A stretch of DNA of 64,000 nucleotides from Pelosinus fermentans DSM 17108 (GCF_000271485.2 NZ_AKVN02000001.1:1864001-1928000), one strand, 5' to 3'; counted from the stretch's first letter, positions 20,393 to 29,726 are shown. The notes: generated by a model not told the origin, from the sequence alone. Program-made: numbers and translations.

Positions 20393-21592
20393 ATGCAAGG
20401 AATCAACGTATTAAGCCTGTTTGATGGAATTAGTTGTGGTCAAGTAGCTCTCGAAAGAGCAGGTATAAAAGTAGCCAAATATTATGCTAGTGAAATTGAT
20501 AAAAATGCAATTCAAGTTACGCAAAAAAACTATCCTAATACTATTCAGTTAGGTGATATTACAAAATGGCGAGAGTGGAATATTGATTGGTCAAGTATAA
20601 GGATTGTAATCGGTGGATCGCCATGTCAGGGATTTAGTTTCGCAGGATTGCAACTTAATTTTGATGATCCGAGAAGTAAACTGTTCTTTGTTTATGCGGA
20701 AATTTTAGAACATATTAAATCTGTTAATCCAAATGTAGTATTCTTGCTTGAAAATGTGAAGATGAAAAAAGAGTATCAAGATGTGATAACCAGTTATCTA
20801 GGTGTAGAGCCGATAGAGATTAATTCAGCTTTAGTATCAGCACAAAATAGAAAGCGCATGTATTGGACCAACATTCCCAGCATCACATTGCCGAAAGATA
20901 AGGGGATTTTGCTTAAACATATAGTTCATGAGAACGCAGATATGGATTATGCCATAAGCGGAACGTGGGCGAGGTGGTTTAAGGCTAATGCTGAGTTTCA
21001 ACTAGGCAAGAAATATTGTTCGTTAGATGCAAATAAAGCAATCACCATGACGGCGCGACAATACGCAAGTTGGAACGGTAATTTTGTTATGGAGTGCCTA
21101 GCGGAATATATAGTGCCGTTTGATAAGACTCTGCAAATATTAGATAAAGAAGTTAAAAAGGGCAAGGTTGGGTATTTCAGGCAAGATAGTCAAGCGAATA
21201 GAGTTTACTATATTCACGACAAGGCAGTAACCCTGTGCGGAGAAGCTGGTGGGGGGGCTGCTAAGATGGGTCAGTATTTATTTGGTTGTATCACGCCTGA
21301 CAGAATTAATAAAAGACAAAATGGTCAAAGGTTTAGCAATGGTAATAAATTTTACACTCTTACAGCGCAAGATCGCCACGGAGTTTTAGTTGAGGGTTAC
21401 ATAAGAAAGTTAACGCCTATAGAGGGTGAAAGGCTACAAACGTTACCCGACAATTACACAGAAGGGATTAGCGTTCCCCAACGTTATAAGTGTCTAGGCA
21501 ATGGCTGGACAGCAGACGTAATAGTGCATCTTTTATCTCATGCAGATTTTGGACAAATTGCCAAGTCGGATTATTTGGAAATTGCAATTTAA
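20393..21592 (+). CDS. DNA (cytosine-5) methyltransferase, orphan phage type
   Basis: The enzyme methylates C5 of cytosine in a target site that cannot be read from sequence. The 399 residues carry motif I (LSLFDGISCGQVALERAG, residues 6-23), the catalytic motif IV SPCQGFSFAG near residue 78, motif VI ENV near 120, motif VIII QNRKRMYW near 155, and a late motif X (RYKCLGNGWTADV). No restriction endonuclease is adjacent, so it is an orphan enzyme, most likely protecting phage DNA from host restriction. AAGGAGG precedes the ATG. Confidence 0.93.
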   Translation: MQGINVLSLFDGISCGQVALERAGIKVAKYYASEIDKNAIQVTQKNYPNTIQLGDITKWREWNIDWSSIRIVIGGSPCQGFSFAGLQLNFDDPRSKLFFVYAEILEHIKSVNPNVVFLLENVKMKKEYQDVITSYLGVEPIEINSALVSAQNRKRMYWTNIPSITLPKDKGILLKHIVHENADMDYAISGTWARWFKANAEFQLGKKYCSLDANKAITMTARQYASWNGNFVMECLAEYIVPFDKTLQILDKEVKKGKVGYFRQDSQANRVYYIHDKAVTLCGEAGGGAAKMGQYLFGCITPDRINKRQNGQRFSNGNKFYTLTAQDRHGVLVEGYIRKLTPIEGERLQTLPDNYTEGISVPQRYKCLGNGWTADVIVHLLSHADFGQIAKSDYLEIAI

Positions 21593-21603
21593 AGGAGGTC
21601 GCA

Positions 21604-21747
21604 ATGACTCATGAAACCTGCACGAAAACTAGGCAAGACGAAACGCATTACATTTATTGTCCTAGTCTTAAAGAGTGCAAGAAACCGAAAAGTAAGGAGG
21701 TGCTAGAGTGGGAAAGGTTCAGGATGCCATCAAAAGACAGCGAGTGA
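21604..21747 (+). CDS. Small Cys-containing early protein
   Basis: The 47-residue protein begins at ATG 21604 behind AAAGGAGG. It has four cysteines or so (ETCTKTR, YCPSLKEC) and an acidic/basic tail. Such CxxxC-type minipeptides recur in this early operon. No function can be assigned. It overlaps the next gene in another frame by about 40 bp. Confidence 0.5.
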   Translation: MTHETCTKTRQDETHYIYCPSLKECKKPKSKEVLEWERFRMPSKDSE

Positions 21748-21836
21748 ATGACAAATTTATTGAAACGTGCTTAGAAAATATAATCTTATTAATAATCTTC
21801 CTGGTGGTTGCGTTGGCAGTTCCGGCGCAATGGTAG
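21708..21836 (+). CDS. Small single-span membrane protein
   Basis: GTG at 21708 with AAGGAGG 7 nt upstream opens a 42-residue frame with a charged N-terminus and one strong hydrophobic segment (ILLIIFLVVALAVP, residues 26-39). A host-takeover or exclusion minipeptide is possible but not shown. Confidence 0.5.
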   Translation: MGKVQDAIKRQRVNDKFIETCLENIILLIIFLVVALAVPAQW

Positions 21837-21922
21837 AAATGAGAAAAAGCCCGTTTGCAGACGGACTTCTTCGAGGGACTATGAAAATTAACTTACTGAA
21901 ATTATAACGTGGAGGAATGGAA

Positions 21923-23887
21923 ATGTCAAAAAAAATGATACTTATGAAAATGATCGTTAAAAACTTTAAGGGTTTTAAGGATTTTACATTAGAGGCAAAT
22001 GGTGACAGTTTAATGGTCTTTGGAGATAACGGTACAGGTAAGACAAGTATAGCCGATGCAGTTAATTGGTTGTTCTTCAACAAAGATACTCAAAACAAAA
22101 CTGATTTTGGTATTAAGACTATGAATAATGGCGTAGTTATTCCGGCTATCAGTCATGAGGTTGAAGGTGTGTTTTTGATTGATGGTAACGAAGTTTCTTT
22201 GAAAAAAGAGTATGTTGAAAAGTACACTAAAAAGCGCGGCGGCGTTACTAGTGAATTTACTGGTCATGAAACTAATCATTTCATTGACGGAGTGCCAAAG
22301 AGCAAGGGAGAGTATGAAAAATATATTGCCAGCATTGTGAATGAAGATGTTTTTAGGCTTCTTACTAATCCTGCATATTTTAATGAGCAATTGCACTGGA
22401 AGGACAAGCGTAAAACATTACTTGATATTTGCGGCGATATCTCCGACGAGGATGTAATTACCTCTGATAAATCCCTTACAACATTGCCTAGTATCTTAAA
22501 AGGCAGGACGCTAGACGATCATAAAAAGGTGATTGCTGCAAGGCGTAAAGCTATCAATGAGGAACTTGAAAAAATTCCTGGTCTTATTAATGAAAATAAC
22601 CTTATGAAACCTGATTTAATCGGCCTTGATAAAGAATTAACTGCTGCTGAAATTGAAGACTTGACAGAAAAGCGCAATGCCAAAAACCAAGAAGTAAGCC
22701 GTATAGAGCAAGGCGGGGAAATTGCCGAGCAGCAAAAACTTTTAAGTCAATCAGAATCAAGACTGCTTGATATTCAGACCAAATTTAGGTCAGAAACTAG
22801 CGATATTAAGTTTGTAAAAGAACAGTCCCTTAGAGCTTTAAAAATGAATTTAGTTACTGTCCAAAACGCTATCAAATCAAAAGAAACAGCAGTTAAAAAC
22901 CTTGAAAACGATATCGTTACTTATAGTAAAAACCGTGAAAAGTTATTAGCTGATTGGCATAAAGAAAACGATAAAGTTTTTACCTCTAATGGTGATTGCT
23001 CTTGTCCAACATGCGGTCAATCTTTACCTAAAGGAATGATTGAAGAAGCTGCTAATAAGGCTTTAACGCAATTTAACCTTAAAAAATCAAGTGAGCTTGA
23101 ATTTATTGAAAAGCAAGGAAAGGCTCAAGCTGAAAATATTAATAATGCCCATAAATCAATTGATAAATTACGTACAGAAATCATTTCTCATGGTAGTAAT
23201 AAAGAAAATTTAGAGACTAGTATTTCAGTGTTGCAATTAGAGCTTGAAGCAATTAAAATCCCCGACATTGCAACGAATGCCGAGTACGCTAATGAGCTTA
23301 AATTCAAAGAATCAGTTCTGGCCAAAATCAACATTTTGCAAACTGAAACGAACTCGTTGATTGATGGATTAGACAAAGAAGCCAAAGAGCTTACTAGCCA
23401 AATTAATGAAAAATCATCTACATTGCTGAAATTTAAACAAGCAGAAGATATAGACAAGCGGATTAATGAATTAGCCAAGAAACAAGAGACTCTTAGTGCT
23501 GAATTTGAAAAGCTTGAGCAAGAATTATTTCTCACTGAGCAATTTACACGGACTAAGGTCAATCTACTAGAAGAACGGATAAACAGTAAATTCAAGTTTA
23601 CTCAATTCAAAATGTTTGATATTCAAGTCAATGGTGGTCTGGATGAATGTTGCACCGCTTTAGGGCCAAACGGCGTACCGTATGGCGCAGGATTAAACCA
23701 AGCTGCACGAACTAACGTAGGCCTTGATATCATCAATACTCTATCTGATTATTACGGATTTGAAGCCCCAATCTTCATAGATAATCGCGAGTCAGTTGTA
23801 AGGTTGATAGACACAAAAGCGCAGCTTATAAATCTAGTGGTTAGCGAACCAGATAAAGCCTTGAGAGTTGAAAGGGTGGTTTTGTAA
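21923..23887 (+). CDS. Rad50/SbcC-like ATPase with zinc hook
   Basis: This 654-residue protein has the plan of an SMC-type DNA-repair ATPase. Walker A is GDNGTGKTS near residue 35, long coiled coils run from about 210 to 350 and 380 to 560, a zinc-hook CxxC (CPTCGQ) sits between them near residue 360, and a Walker B-like PIFIDNRESV lies near the C-terminus. GTGGAGGA precedes the ATG at 21923; ATG 21917 is too close to that site. It opens the recombination block with RecT. No SbcD/Mre11 nuclease is adjacent; the MBL-fold and ERCC4 proteins downstream are candidate partners. Confidence 0.88.
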   Translation: MSKKMILMKMIVKNFKGFKDFTLEANGDSLMVFGDNGTGKTSIADAVNWLFFNKDTQNKTDFGIKTMNNGVVIPAISHEVEGVFLIDGNEVSLKKEYVEKYTKKRGGVTSEFTGHETNHFIDGVPKSKGEYEKYIASIVNEDVFRLLTNPAYFNEQLHWKDKRKTLLDICGDISDEDVITSDKSLTTLPSILKGRTLDDHKKVIAARRKAINEELEKIPGLINENNLMKPDLIGLDKELTAAEIEDLTEKRNAKNQEVSRIEQGGEIAEQQKLLSQSESRLLDIQTKFRSETSDIKFVKEQSLRALKMNLVTVQNAIKSKETAVKNLENDIVTYSKNREKLLADWHKENDKVFTSNGDCSCPTCGQSLPKGMIEEAANKALTQFNLKKSSELEFIEKQGKAQAENINNAHKSIDKLRTEIISHGSNKENLETSISVLQLELEAIKIPDIATNAEYANELKFKESVLAKINILQTETNSLIDGLDKEAKELTSQINEKSSTLLKFKQAEDIDKRINELAKKQETLSAEFEKLEQELFLTEQFTRTKVNLLEERINSKFKFTQFKMFDIQVNGGLDECCTALGPNGVPYGAGLNQAARTNVGLDIINTLSDYYGFEAPIFIDNRESVVRLIDTKAQLINLVVSEPDKALRVERVVL

Positions 23888-24055
23888 ATGCCTAATAAAT
23901 TGCAAATTTTATCGTACATTCAGTGCATGAAAGATAATCAGACTTTAAAAATAAATCTTATGAAAGAATTTAATCAGGAAAAAGATGTAAGGAAAATATC
24001 AGTATTCTTAGATGAAATTATGTGCTTAGAAAAATTCATACGAGGTGAAAAATAA
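23888..24055 (+). CDS. Small protein between the ATPase and RecT genes
   Basis: A 55-residue frame starts one base after the TAA of the preceding gene, and its own TAA sits one base before the recT ATG. The close packing supports a real gene. No family is recognised. Confidence 0.55.
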   Translation: MPNKLQILSYIQCMKDNQTLKINLMKEFNQEKDVRKISVFLDEIMCLEKFIRGEK

Positions 24056-24056
24056 T

Positions 24057-24926
24057 ATGTCAAATGAATTATCAACAGTTCAATCCCTTCAAGGGTTATT
24101 AAGTAACGTAGGCGTTAAAAAACGCTTTGAGGATATGCTTGGTAAAAAGTCCGCAGGATTTATGTCTTCGATTATGACTGTTACGAATGGTAATGCAGCT
24201 TTGCAGAAATGTGATCCCAAGACTATTCTGTCAGCCGCTAGTATTGCCGCTACATTAGATTTGCCGATTAATCCAAATTTAGGGTTTGCTGCTTTAGTGC
24301 CTTATAAAACTAAGATAGATAATAATTTTGTGGACGTTTGCCAGTTTCAAATGATGTACAAGGGATTTGTGCAGCTTGCTATGAGGACTGCACAGTATGA
24401 AGCATTAAATTGTTCTGAGGTATACGAAGGAGAGTTAATTTCAAGGAACCGTGTAACTGGTCAAATTGTATTCGACTTTGATAAAAAAATATCTGACCAG
24501 ATTATTGGGTATTGCGCTTACCTGAAAATGACTAATGGTTTTGAAAAGTATCTTTATATGACCGCGGAAGAAGTAGAGGCCCATGCTAAAAAATATAGCC
24601 AAACTTATAAAAGCCCAAAAGATTTTATTCGTAATAAAAGCAAATGGACAACCGACTTTGATGCAATGGCCCTTAAGACGGTTCTTAAGCTGCTAATTAG
24701 CAAATGGGGCATTATGAGCATTGACATGCAAACCGCTGTATTAGCGGATCAATCAGTAATAAAGGAAGATAAACAAGGGAACGTTATTGACTACACATAT
24801 GCCGACAATACGATTGATATATCTGCCGAAGACGCAAATAGTGAGTTAATCGACATAGATCATGAACCTGTAAAGCATCCTGAAAAAGTTGACGCAGAAA
24901 AGCCAAAACAAGGGCCTAACTTCTAA
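24057..24926 (+). CDS. recT: RecT-family single-strand annealing protein
   Basis: RecT anneals complementary single strands for phage recombination and repair. The 289-residue protein shows the family features PKTILSAASIAATLDLPINPNLG near residue 55 and FQMMYKGFVQLAMRT near 100, then KWTTDFDAMALKTVLKLLI near 200 and an acidic C-terminus. ATG 24057 has GAGGTG upstream; the ATG at 24045 lies inside the previous gene. Its stop overlaps the start of the MBL-fold gene by one base. Confidence 0.94.
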   Translation: MSNELSTVQSLQGLLSNVGVKKRFEDMLGKKSAGFMSSIMTVTNGNAALQKCDPKTILSAASIAATLDLPINPNLGFAALVPYKTKIDNNFVDVCQFQMMYKGFVQLAMRTAQYEALNCSEVYEGELISRNRVTGQIVFDFDKKISDQIIGYCAYLKMTNGFEKYLYMTAEEVEAHAKKYSQTYKSPKDFIRNKSKWTTDFDAMALKTVLKLLISKWGIMSIDMQTAVLADQSVIKEDKQGNVIDYTYADNTIDISAEDANSELIDIDHEPVKHPEKVDAEKPKQGPNF

Positions 24927-25627
24927 TGGATATTCAATGTTTTGGTTCTAGCAGCAAAGGGAATTGTTACCGCATAGGCGGTAACTTCCCCCTCTTGCTA
25001 GATGTAGGGTTACAATTCAAAAAAATACAGCAGCTACTTGATTTTAAAGTGTCTAGTATTGCAGGGGTTTTGATTACTCACTCACACGGCGACCATAGCA
25101 AGGCTGTAAGCGATTTTATCAAGGTCGGTATAGATTGTTATATATCACAGGAAACGGCGGCAGAATTGAACATTTCGGGCCATAGGGTGAAGATTGTTGA
25201 GCCACTAAAGCAATTCAAAATAGGGACTTGGACAGTTCTACCTTTCGAATTGGAGCATGATGTTTTTAACCTTGGGTACTTACTAAGTAATGGCGTAGAA
25301 AAAATACTCTATATAACAGATACATATTACTGCCGCTATAAATTTACTGGCGTGACTCATTTACTCATTGAGTGTAATCACAGTTACGCCATATTGGATA
25401 GAAATATAGAGCTTGGACACTTACCCCCAGTCATGAAAAATAGACTCGTTAAATCGCATTTTAGTCTTGAAAACGTCAAAGAATTTCTTAAAGCAAATGA
25501 CTTAAGTAAAATTCATGAAATTTGGCTGATTCATTTGTCAGATGGAAACTCGAATGAGGGTTTATTCAAACGGGAAATTGCGGAATTGACTGGAAAGATG
25601 GTTTTTATCGGAGGTGCAGCATGTTAG
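24926..25627 (+). CDS. MBL-fold metallohydrolase, candidate RecT-associated nuclease
   Basis: The 233-residue protein has the metallo-beta-lactamase fold: N-terminal FGSSSKGNCY, the metal motif THSHGDHSKAV (HxHxDH) near residue 51, and later conserved His residues (CNHSY, KSHFS, LIHLSD). It is related to the YycJ-type group that contains nucleases. Translational coupling to recT (TAATG) and to the ERCC4 gene downstream suggests a role in DNA end processing; that role is inference. Confidence 0.8.
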   Translation: MDIQCFGSSSKGNCYRIGGNFPLLLDVGLQFKKIQQLLDFKVSSIAGVLITHSHGDHSKAVSDFIKVGIDCYISQETAAELNISGHRVKIVEPLKQFKIGTWTVLPFELEHDVFNLGYLLSNGVEKILYITDTYYCRYKFTGVTHLLIECNHSYAILDRNIELGHLPPVMKNRLVKSHFSLENVKEFLKANDLSKIHEIWLIHLSDGNSNEGLFKREIAELTGKMVFIGGAAC

Positions 25628-26208
25628 GAAAACGCAAGTTTACTGAGGCAGAACTAAAAGTATTGCTAAAGTCTATGACCGTAATTATAGACACTCGCGA
25701 AAACGTAAATCAGCATATTACAAACTATTTGACTAAGGCGAAAGTTCCTTTTAAGAAGCAAAAGCTTGATGCAGGTGACTACTCTATATTCTTACCTGCA
25801 AATAAAGACCTTAATATACCAGTAGATATTTATTATACGGATGAAATAGCCTTTGAGCGCAAAAATTCTCTTGAAGAAATATCTTCAAATCTTACAACTG
25901 GTCGCCAACAATTTGAATCTGAATTACTTAGAAGTAAATGTGAGTTTTTCACCTTGCTAATTGAGGACGGTAGCTATGACAAGATTTTAAGCGAGGATTA
26001 TAAGACGCAGTATGACAAAAAGTCATTCTTGGCAACGTTGGCAGCTTTCAAAATGAGATACAAGATACATATTGAGTTTATAAGCAAGGAGGAAGTTGCG
26101 GGCCATATGTGCAGACAGTTTTATTACTTTTTGCGCGAGAAGCTAAAGGAAGGAGCTATTCCACATGAAGCAGCAGCCTTGCCTCTGTCCAACATGTCAG
26201 AATCATAA
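25621..26208 (+). CDS. ERCC4-domain nuclease
   Basis: The 195-residue protein carries the XPF/ERCC4 nuclease motifs: VIIDTRE near residue 22, the LDAGDYS segment near 50 and FERKNSLEEISSNL near 80, then RQQFESEL. Such phage proteins act on branched or flap DNA. It overlaps the MBL gene by 7 bp and belongs to the recombination block. Confidence 0.82.
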   Translation: MLGKRKFTEAELKVLLKSMTVIIDTRENVNQHITNYLTKAKVPFKKQKLDAGDYSIFLPANKDLNIPVDIYYTDEIAFERKNSLEEISSNLTTGRQQFESELLRSKCEFFTLLIEDGSYDKILSEDYKTQYDKKSFLATLAAFKMRYKIHIEFISKEEVAGHMCRQFYYFLREKLKEGAIPHEAAALPLSNMSES

Positions 26209-26359
26209 AGAGTATTGCAAGTATTACGGAGAGTGTCTTAAGACTTGCGGCGAGTGCGATAAGGTAACGAGTTGCCCGATGTATGCGGAAAGGGTGGGGC
26301 TAAATGAAAAGATTAATTGCCAAAAGGAATCAGAAATGCGGTTGCGGTTCATGCGGTAA
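26165..26359 (+). CDS. Cys-rich small protein
   Basis: A 64-residue frame with about ten cysteines (CLCPTC, CKYYGECLKTCGECDKVTSC) starts inside the end of the ERCC4 gene behind AAAGGAG and overlaps the next gene by 56 bp. Spacing of the cysteines suggests one or two zinc or iron-sulfur sites. The long overlaps make it less certain than its neighbours. Confidence 0.5.
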   Translation: MKQQPCLCPTCQNHKEYCKYYGECLKTCGECDKVTSCPMYAERVGLNEKINCQKESEMRLRFMR

Positions 26360-26618
26360 TAAGATACTTAAAGGTGAAGTTTATTACTCTGAAAGGCACA
26401 TTCGCCATGATTATTACGGTTCTATATATGGATGGACAGAAAAGAAATGTTCTAGGTGCAATTATTACGAGAATCAGCACGACACTAGGTATGAAAAATT
26501 TAAGCCAATTTGCCCTCATCCAGATAAGTTTATCGCAACAAAATGGAGCTATATTCCTGGTGAGTGCGTTAAAGAGCCGGACTATGATTATTGCACTCTT
26601 TGCGGAGAAATATTTTAG
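26304..26618 (+). CDS. Zinc-finger-like early protein
   Basis: The 104-residue protein has paired cysteines (KCGCGSCGNKI, KKCSRCNYYE, PICPH, YCTLCGEIF) that could bind two zinc ions. It starts at ATG 26304 behind GGGTGGGG. Related small zinc proteins are common in the early regions of Firmicute phages, without known function. Confidence 0.65.
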   Translation: MKRLIAKRNQKCGCGSCGNKILKGEVYYSERHIRHDYYGSIYGWTEKKCSRCNYYENQHDTRYEKFKPICPHPDKFIATKWSYIPGECVKEPDYDYCTLCGEIF

Positions 26619-26693
26619 GGGCCTCAAAACCCCTAGACTCCATATCTTGAGCATACCCAATTCACGAAAAAATTATACATAGGAGTTGATAGC

Positions 26694-26933
26694 GTGGAAG
26701 CGATAAATACAAAGCCTTCCATAAGTTGGAATAAAGAATTATCAATAAAATTTGTCGGTGATATATGGGCGTTGGCTTATTATGCGCTGATCGATGCTGG
26801 TAAAAATGATAAATTGTTGCAAATGCAAGATTCGTTAAAAGCAAACCAAGAACCGAAGGAAGTTTTTAATATTATACAGCGGTTCGTTGATATTGAAGGT
26901 GTTAGAAGTAAGATACCTCGTAGACGTAGATAA
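26694..26933 (+). CDS. Small early protein, unknown
   Basis: A 79-residue protein with a GTG start and TAGGAG about 10 nt upstream lies just before the replication genes. It ends in a strongly basic tail (SKIPRRRR). I do not recognise a domain. Confidence 0.55.
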   Translation: MEAINTKPSISWNKELSIKFVGDIWALAYYALIDAGKNDKLLQMQDSLKANQEPKEVFNIIQRFVDIEGVRSKIPRRRR

Positions 26934-26959
26934 TTTAGCAGTTGGTAGGCGGTGAAACT

Positions 26960-27793
26960 ATGGCAAATGTCCAATGGATCAAAATTTATGTTGATATGTT
27001 TGATAACAAGAAAATTAAATTCATTAGAACTTTACCGGAAGGAAATGACATTCTTTTATGTTGGATAATGCTTTTAACTACCGCAGGTAAATGTAATTCA
27101 AATGGCTTTATTTTCTTGACTGAAAACATACCATACACAGTTGAAATGCTTTCAAATGAATTTAACATACCTCTCAACACTATAAAACTAGCAATAGAAA
27201 CTTTTAAAAACTTAAATATGATAGATAGAGATAAAGAGGTTTTGTGTGTTAGTTCATGGCAGGAATACCAGAACATTGAAGGTATGGACAAGATTCGAGA
27301 ACAGTCTAGATTGCGAATGCAGAAGCATAGAGAAAACTTAAAAATGTTACGTAACAGTCACGCAACCGTTACGAGTGGTGACGCAGTAGAAGAAGAAATA
27401 GAAGAAGAAATAGAAGAAGATAAAGAGATAGATAAAGAAGTAATACCTTATCAGGATATTATTGATCTTCTTAATCAGAAAGCTGGCACTAAGTTTAAAG
27501 CTACTGACAAGCATAAAGAGTGTATTCGCGCTAGATGGAAAGAAGGGTACGGCCTTACTGATTTTAAAACTGTTATTGATAAGAAATATAAGGAATGGGC
27601 CGGAACGGAGCAAGCGAAATACATAAGGCCCATTACCTTGTTTGGCACTAAGTTTGACGGCTATTTAAATCAAGTGGAAGGAGGCCCAAAGAATGGAAAG
27701 TATCAGCAATCCACTAGAAAGACTAAGGCAACAAATATTACGAAACCCTCCACGCCAACACGTAGCCGAAAAGCTAGTGAGTGGGAAGATTGA
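26960..27793 (+). CDS. Phage replisome organizer (DnaD-like)
   Basis: This protein would open the phage origin and recruit helicase. The N-terminal winged helix (VQWIKIYVDMFDNKKIKFIRTLPEG...) is the phage replisome-organizer domain, a coiled linker rich in EEEIEEEIEED follows near residue 140, and the C-terminal part (YQDIIDLLNQKAGTKFKAT...) is the conserved phage domain of DnaD-like proteins. ATG 26960 lies behind GGCGGTG. It overlaps the helicase loader gene by about 100 bp. Confidence 0.87.
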   Translation: MANVQWIKIYVDMFDNKKIKFIRTLPEGNDILLCWIMLLTTAGKCNSNGFIFLTENIPYTVEMLSNEFNIPLNTIKLAIETFKNLNMIDRDKEVLCVSSWQEYQNIEGMDKIREQSRLRMQKHRENLKMLRNSHATVTSGDAVEEEIEEEIEEDKEIDKEVIPYQDIIDLLNQKAGTKFKATDKHKECIRARWKEGYGLTDFKTVIDKKYKEWAGTEQAKYIRPITLFGTKFDGYLNQVEGGPKNGKYQQSTRKTKATNITKPSTPTRSRKASEWED

Positions 27794-28478
27794 TTGTCCA
27801 CACTCTATACAGCATTGTGAGGCTTGTGTGGATGGCGTATATAACGATTATGAGGGCAATCGCATTAAATATTTAACCACTGAATGCCGTAAAAAACAGG
27901 TAAAAGCAAAAATGCTATCTGAAAGCGGATTGATCGGCAAGGATATTGCAGAAACCTTCCGAAAGGCAAAGATCGACAGTTACAATAAGGGGCCTTACAA
28001 TTACCTACAAAACAAGTGGAATCGCGCTGAGTGGCTTTATATTTGGAGTCGCGAGAATGGTACAGGGAAGAGTTATACCGCCAATGCTATTGCCAATATG
28101 TTACTGGATGAAGGTATACGCACATTGGTAAAGCGTGAGGTCGATATGGCAAATGAGATACAAGAGACATTTAGTGATAAGTCTGGTGAATGCGAATATG
28201 CACTAATGGGCAAATGGAAAGGCGTTGCAGCATTGATAATTCAGGACGTTGGTAAATATGGTTGTAAGTCTGAATGGTGGCCCCAACGTATATATGACAT
28301 TATCGACTACAGGCTTATTAATAGCAAAACTACGATCTTTACTTCGAATTACAACATAGAGGATCGGGATGTTATTGAGCGGCGTTTCGGCGAAAATCAC
28401 GGAGGCGCAATCTATTCCAGGCTAAATGGGCTATGCACCACAATTGAAATGGACGGGGAAGACCGAAGAATAAAATAA
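27693..28478 (+). CDS. DnaC-like helicase loader ATPase
   Basis: The 261-residue AAA+ protein has a Cys-containing N-terminal region (CPHSIQHCEAC), Walker A GTGKSYTANA near residue 126, a Walker B-like LIIQDVG near 188 and the sensor segment TIFTSNYN near 220, as in DnaC/DnaI loaders. It pairs with the DnaD-like protein to load host DnaB. The ATG has GAAGGAGG upstream and lies inside the DnaD-like gene in another frame. Confidence 0.87.
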   Translation: MESISNPLERLRQQILRNPPRQHVAEKLVSGKIDCPHSIQHCEACVDGVYNDYEGNRIKYLTTECRKKQVKAKMLSESGLIGKDIAETFRKAKIDSYNKGPYNYLQNKWNRAEWLYIWSRENGTGKSYTANAIANMLLDEGIRTLVKREVDMANEIQETFSDKSGECEYALMGKWKGVAALIIQDVGKYGCKSEWWPQRIYDIIDYRLINSKTTIFTSNYNIEDRDVIERRFGENHGGAIYSRLNGLCTTIEMDGEDRRIK

Positions 28479-28499
28479 TTAAATGAGGATGGGATAAAA

Positions 28500-29246
28500 A
28501 TGAACTTAGAAAATAGCATCAAGGATGTAATTAGCAAGAAACTTGAGGATGGAAGTATTGAGAAATTGATTGAGGAACAGTTGGAAAAAGGCGTGAAGAA
28601 TGCACTTGATCATATGTTTGGTAGTTATGGGGATGTCACGAAAATAATTGAAACTCAAATCAAGTCCGTAATGATTCCTTACCTCGAAAAATATGACTAT
28701 TCGGAGTATCTTATAAAACTAGACAACGTTTTGGTTGACGTACTGAAAGGTACTTCATTTGAGAATAAGAATATGTTAGAGAATTTTAAAGAACTAATGC
28801 TGCCGGAAGATAGAAAGGTAATTAAAGCTAGTGAGTTATTTGAAATTTGGAGTAAATATGTCGCTAAAAACGTAGAAACTCACGGTTTAGAAGTTAATTA
28901 TGATGATGGTGAACCAACATATGAATACGTTGAAATTACTCTTGATGTTAATTATGACGATAAGCGAAGTTGGAGTTCGTTTCAATATGCAACCTTGGCC
29001 CTTGAGTGTGAACATGATGATAAAATGAATTTTGCCTTAAGAATTAGTCACTATGACAGAGATAAAGAAAATCAATGGGATATTTCATATGATTCTGTTA
29101 AAGACATTGGTTCCATGAGGCATTTAAATAGTTTTGAAATATTGTTAATGAGACTTAGCCAAGCACGAACAAAGCTCATTATGGATATTGATAGTGAAAG
29201 TGACGAAATTACACCAGAGAAAGAGCCGGAAGCATCATACAGTTAA
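28500..29246 (+). CDS. Unknown early protein between helicase loader and SSB
   Basis: The 248-residue acidic protein has helical repeats at the N-terminus (residues 1-110) and a beta-rich middle (YEYVEITLDVNYDDKRSWSS). It is flanked by replication genes in one operon, so a role in replication or nucleotide handling is possible, but I do not recognise a family. Confidence 0.7.
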   Translation: MNLENSIKDVISKKLEDGSIEKLIEEQLEKGVKNALDHMFGSYGDVTKIIETQIKSVMIPYLEKYDYSEYLIKLDNVLVDVLKGTSFENKNMLENFKELMLPEDRKVIKASELFEIWSKYVAKNVETHGLEVNYDDGEPTYEYVEITLDVNYDDKRSWSSFQYATLALECEHDDKMNFALRISHYDRDKENQWDISYDSVKDIGSMRHLNSFEILLMRLSQARTKLIMDIDSESDEITPEKEPEASYS

Positions 29247-29274
29247 TCAACAGTTATAAAGGCGGGTATGCAGC

Positions 29275-29664
29275 ATGAATAAAGTAATTATAGTTGGTCG
29301 CCTAACACGTGATCCAGAAGTAACATATACGCAAACAGGTAAAGCTGTAGCGAAATTTAGCGTAGCGGTAGACAACGGTTTTGGCGAGAATAAGATGGTA
29401 GATTATATACCTGTGGTGGCATGGGAAAAGCTTGCTGAGGTCGTTGGTAATAACTTAGGTAAGGGCCGCAAGGTTTTAGTAGAGGGCCGCTTACAAATCC
29501 GCGACTATGAGAAGGACGGACAGAAGCGCAGACAGGCTGATATAGTAGTGCAGAACATTGAATTTCTTGATAGTAAGAATCCTGCCAGTAATAGGGCGGC
29601 AGATAGCAGTCCTATGGATAAGTTTGGGACGGAGGTCTTTCCAGAGGAAGAGATTCCATTCTGA
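29275..29664 (+). CDS. ssb: Single-stranded DNA-binding protein
   Basis: This 129-residue OB-fold protein begins MNKVIIVGRLTRDPEVTYT and ends with the acidic tip EVFPEEEIPF, the partner-binding tail of bacterial SSBs. It closes the early operon and would protect single strands for RecT and replication. GGCGGG lies upstream of the ATG. Confidence 0.96.
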   Translation: MNKVIIVGRLTRDPEVTYTQTGKAVAKFSVAVDNGFGENKMVDYIPVVAWEKLAEVVGNNLGKGRKVLVEGRLQIRDYEKDGQKRRQADIVVQNIEFLDSKNPASNRAADSSPMDKFGTEVFPEEEIPF

Positions 29665-29683
29665 GTGCTAGGGCATAAAGAAA

Positions 29684-29726
29684 CAGCCCGCCTCTACCTT
29701 TGTGGAAAAGTAAAGGGGGCTGCTTC
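29684..29726 (+). terminator. Probable terminator after ssb
   Basis: CAGCCC and GGGCTG can pair around a loop with further partial pairing, followed by TGCTTCTAT. It is weaker than the other hairpins, and sits where the early operon meets an oppositely oriented gene. Confidence 0.5.
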
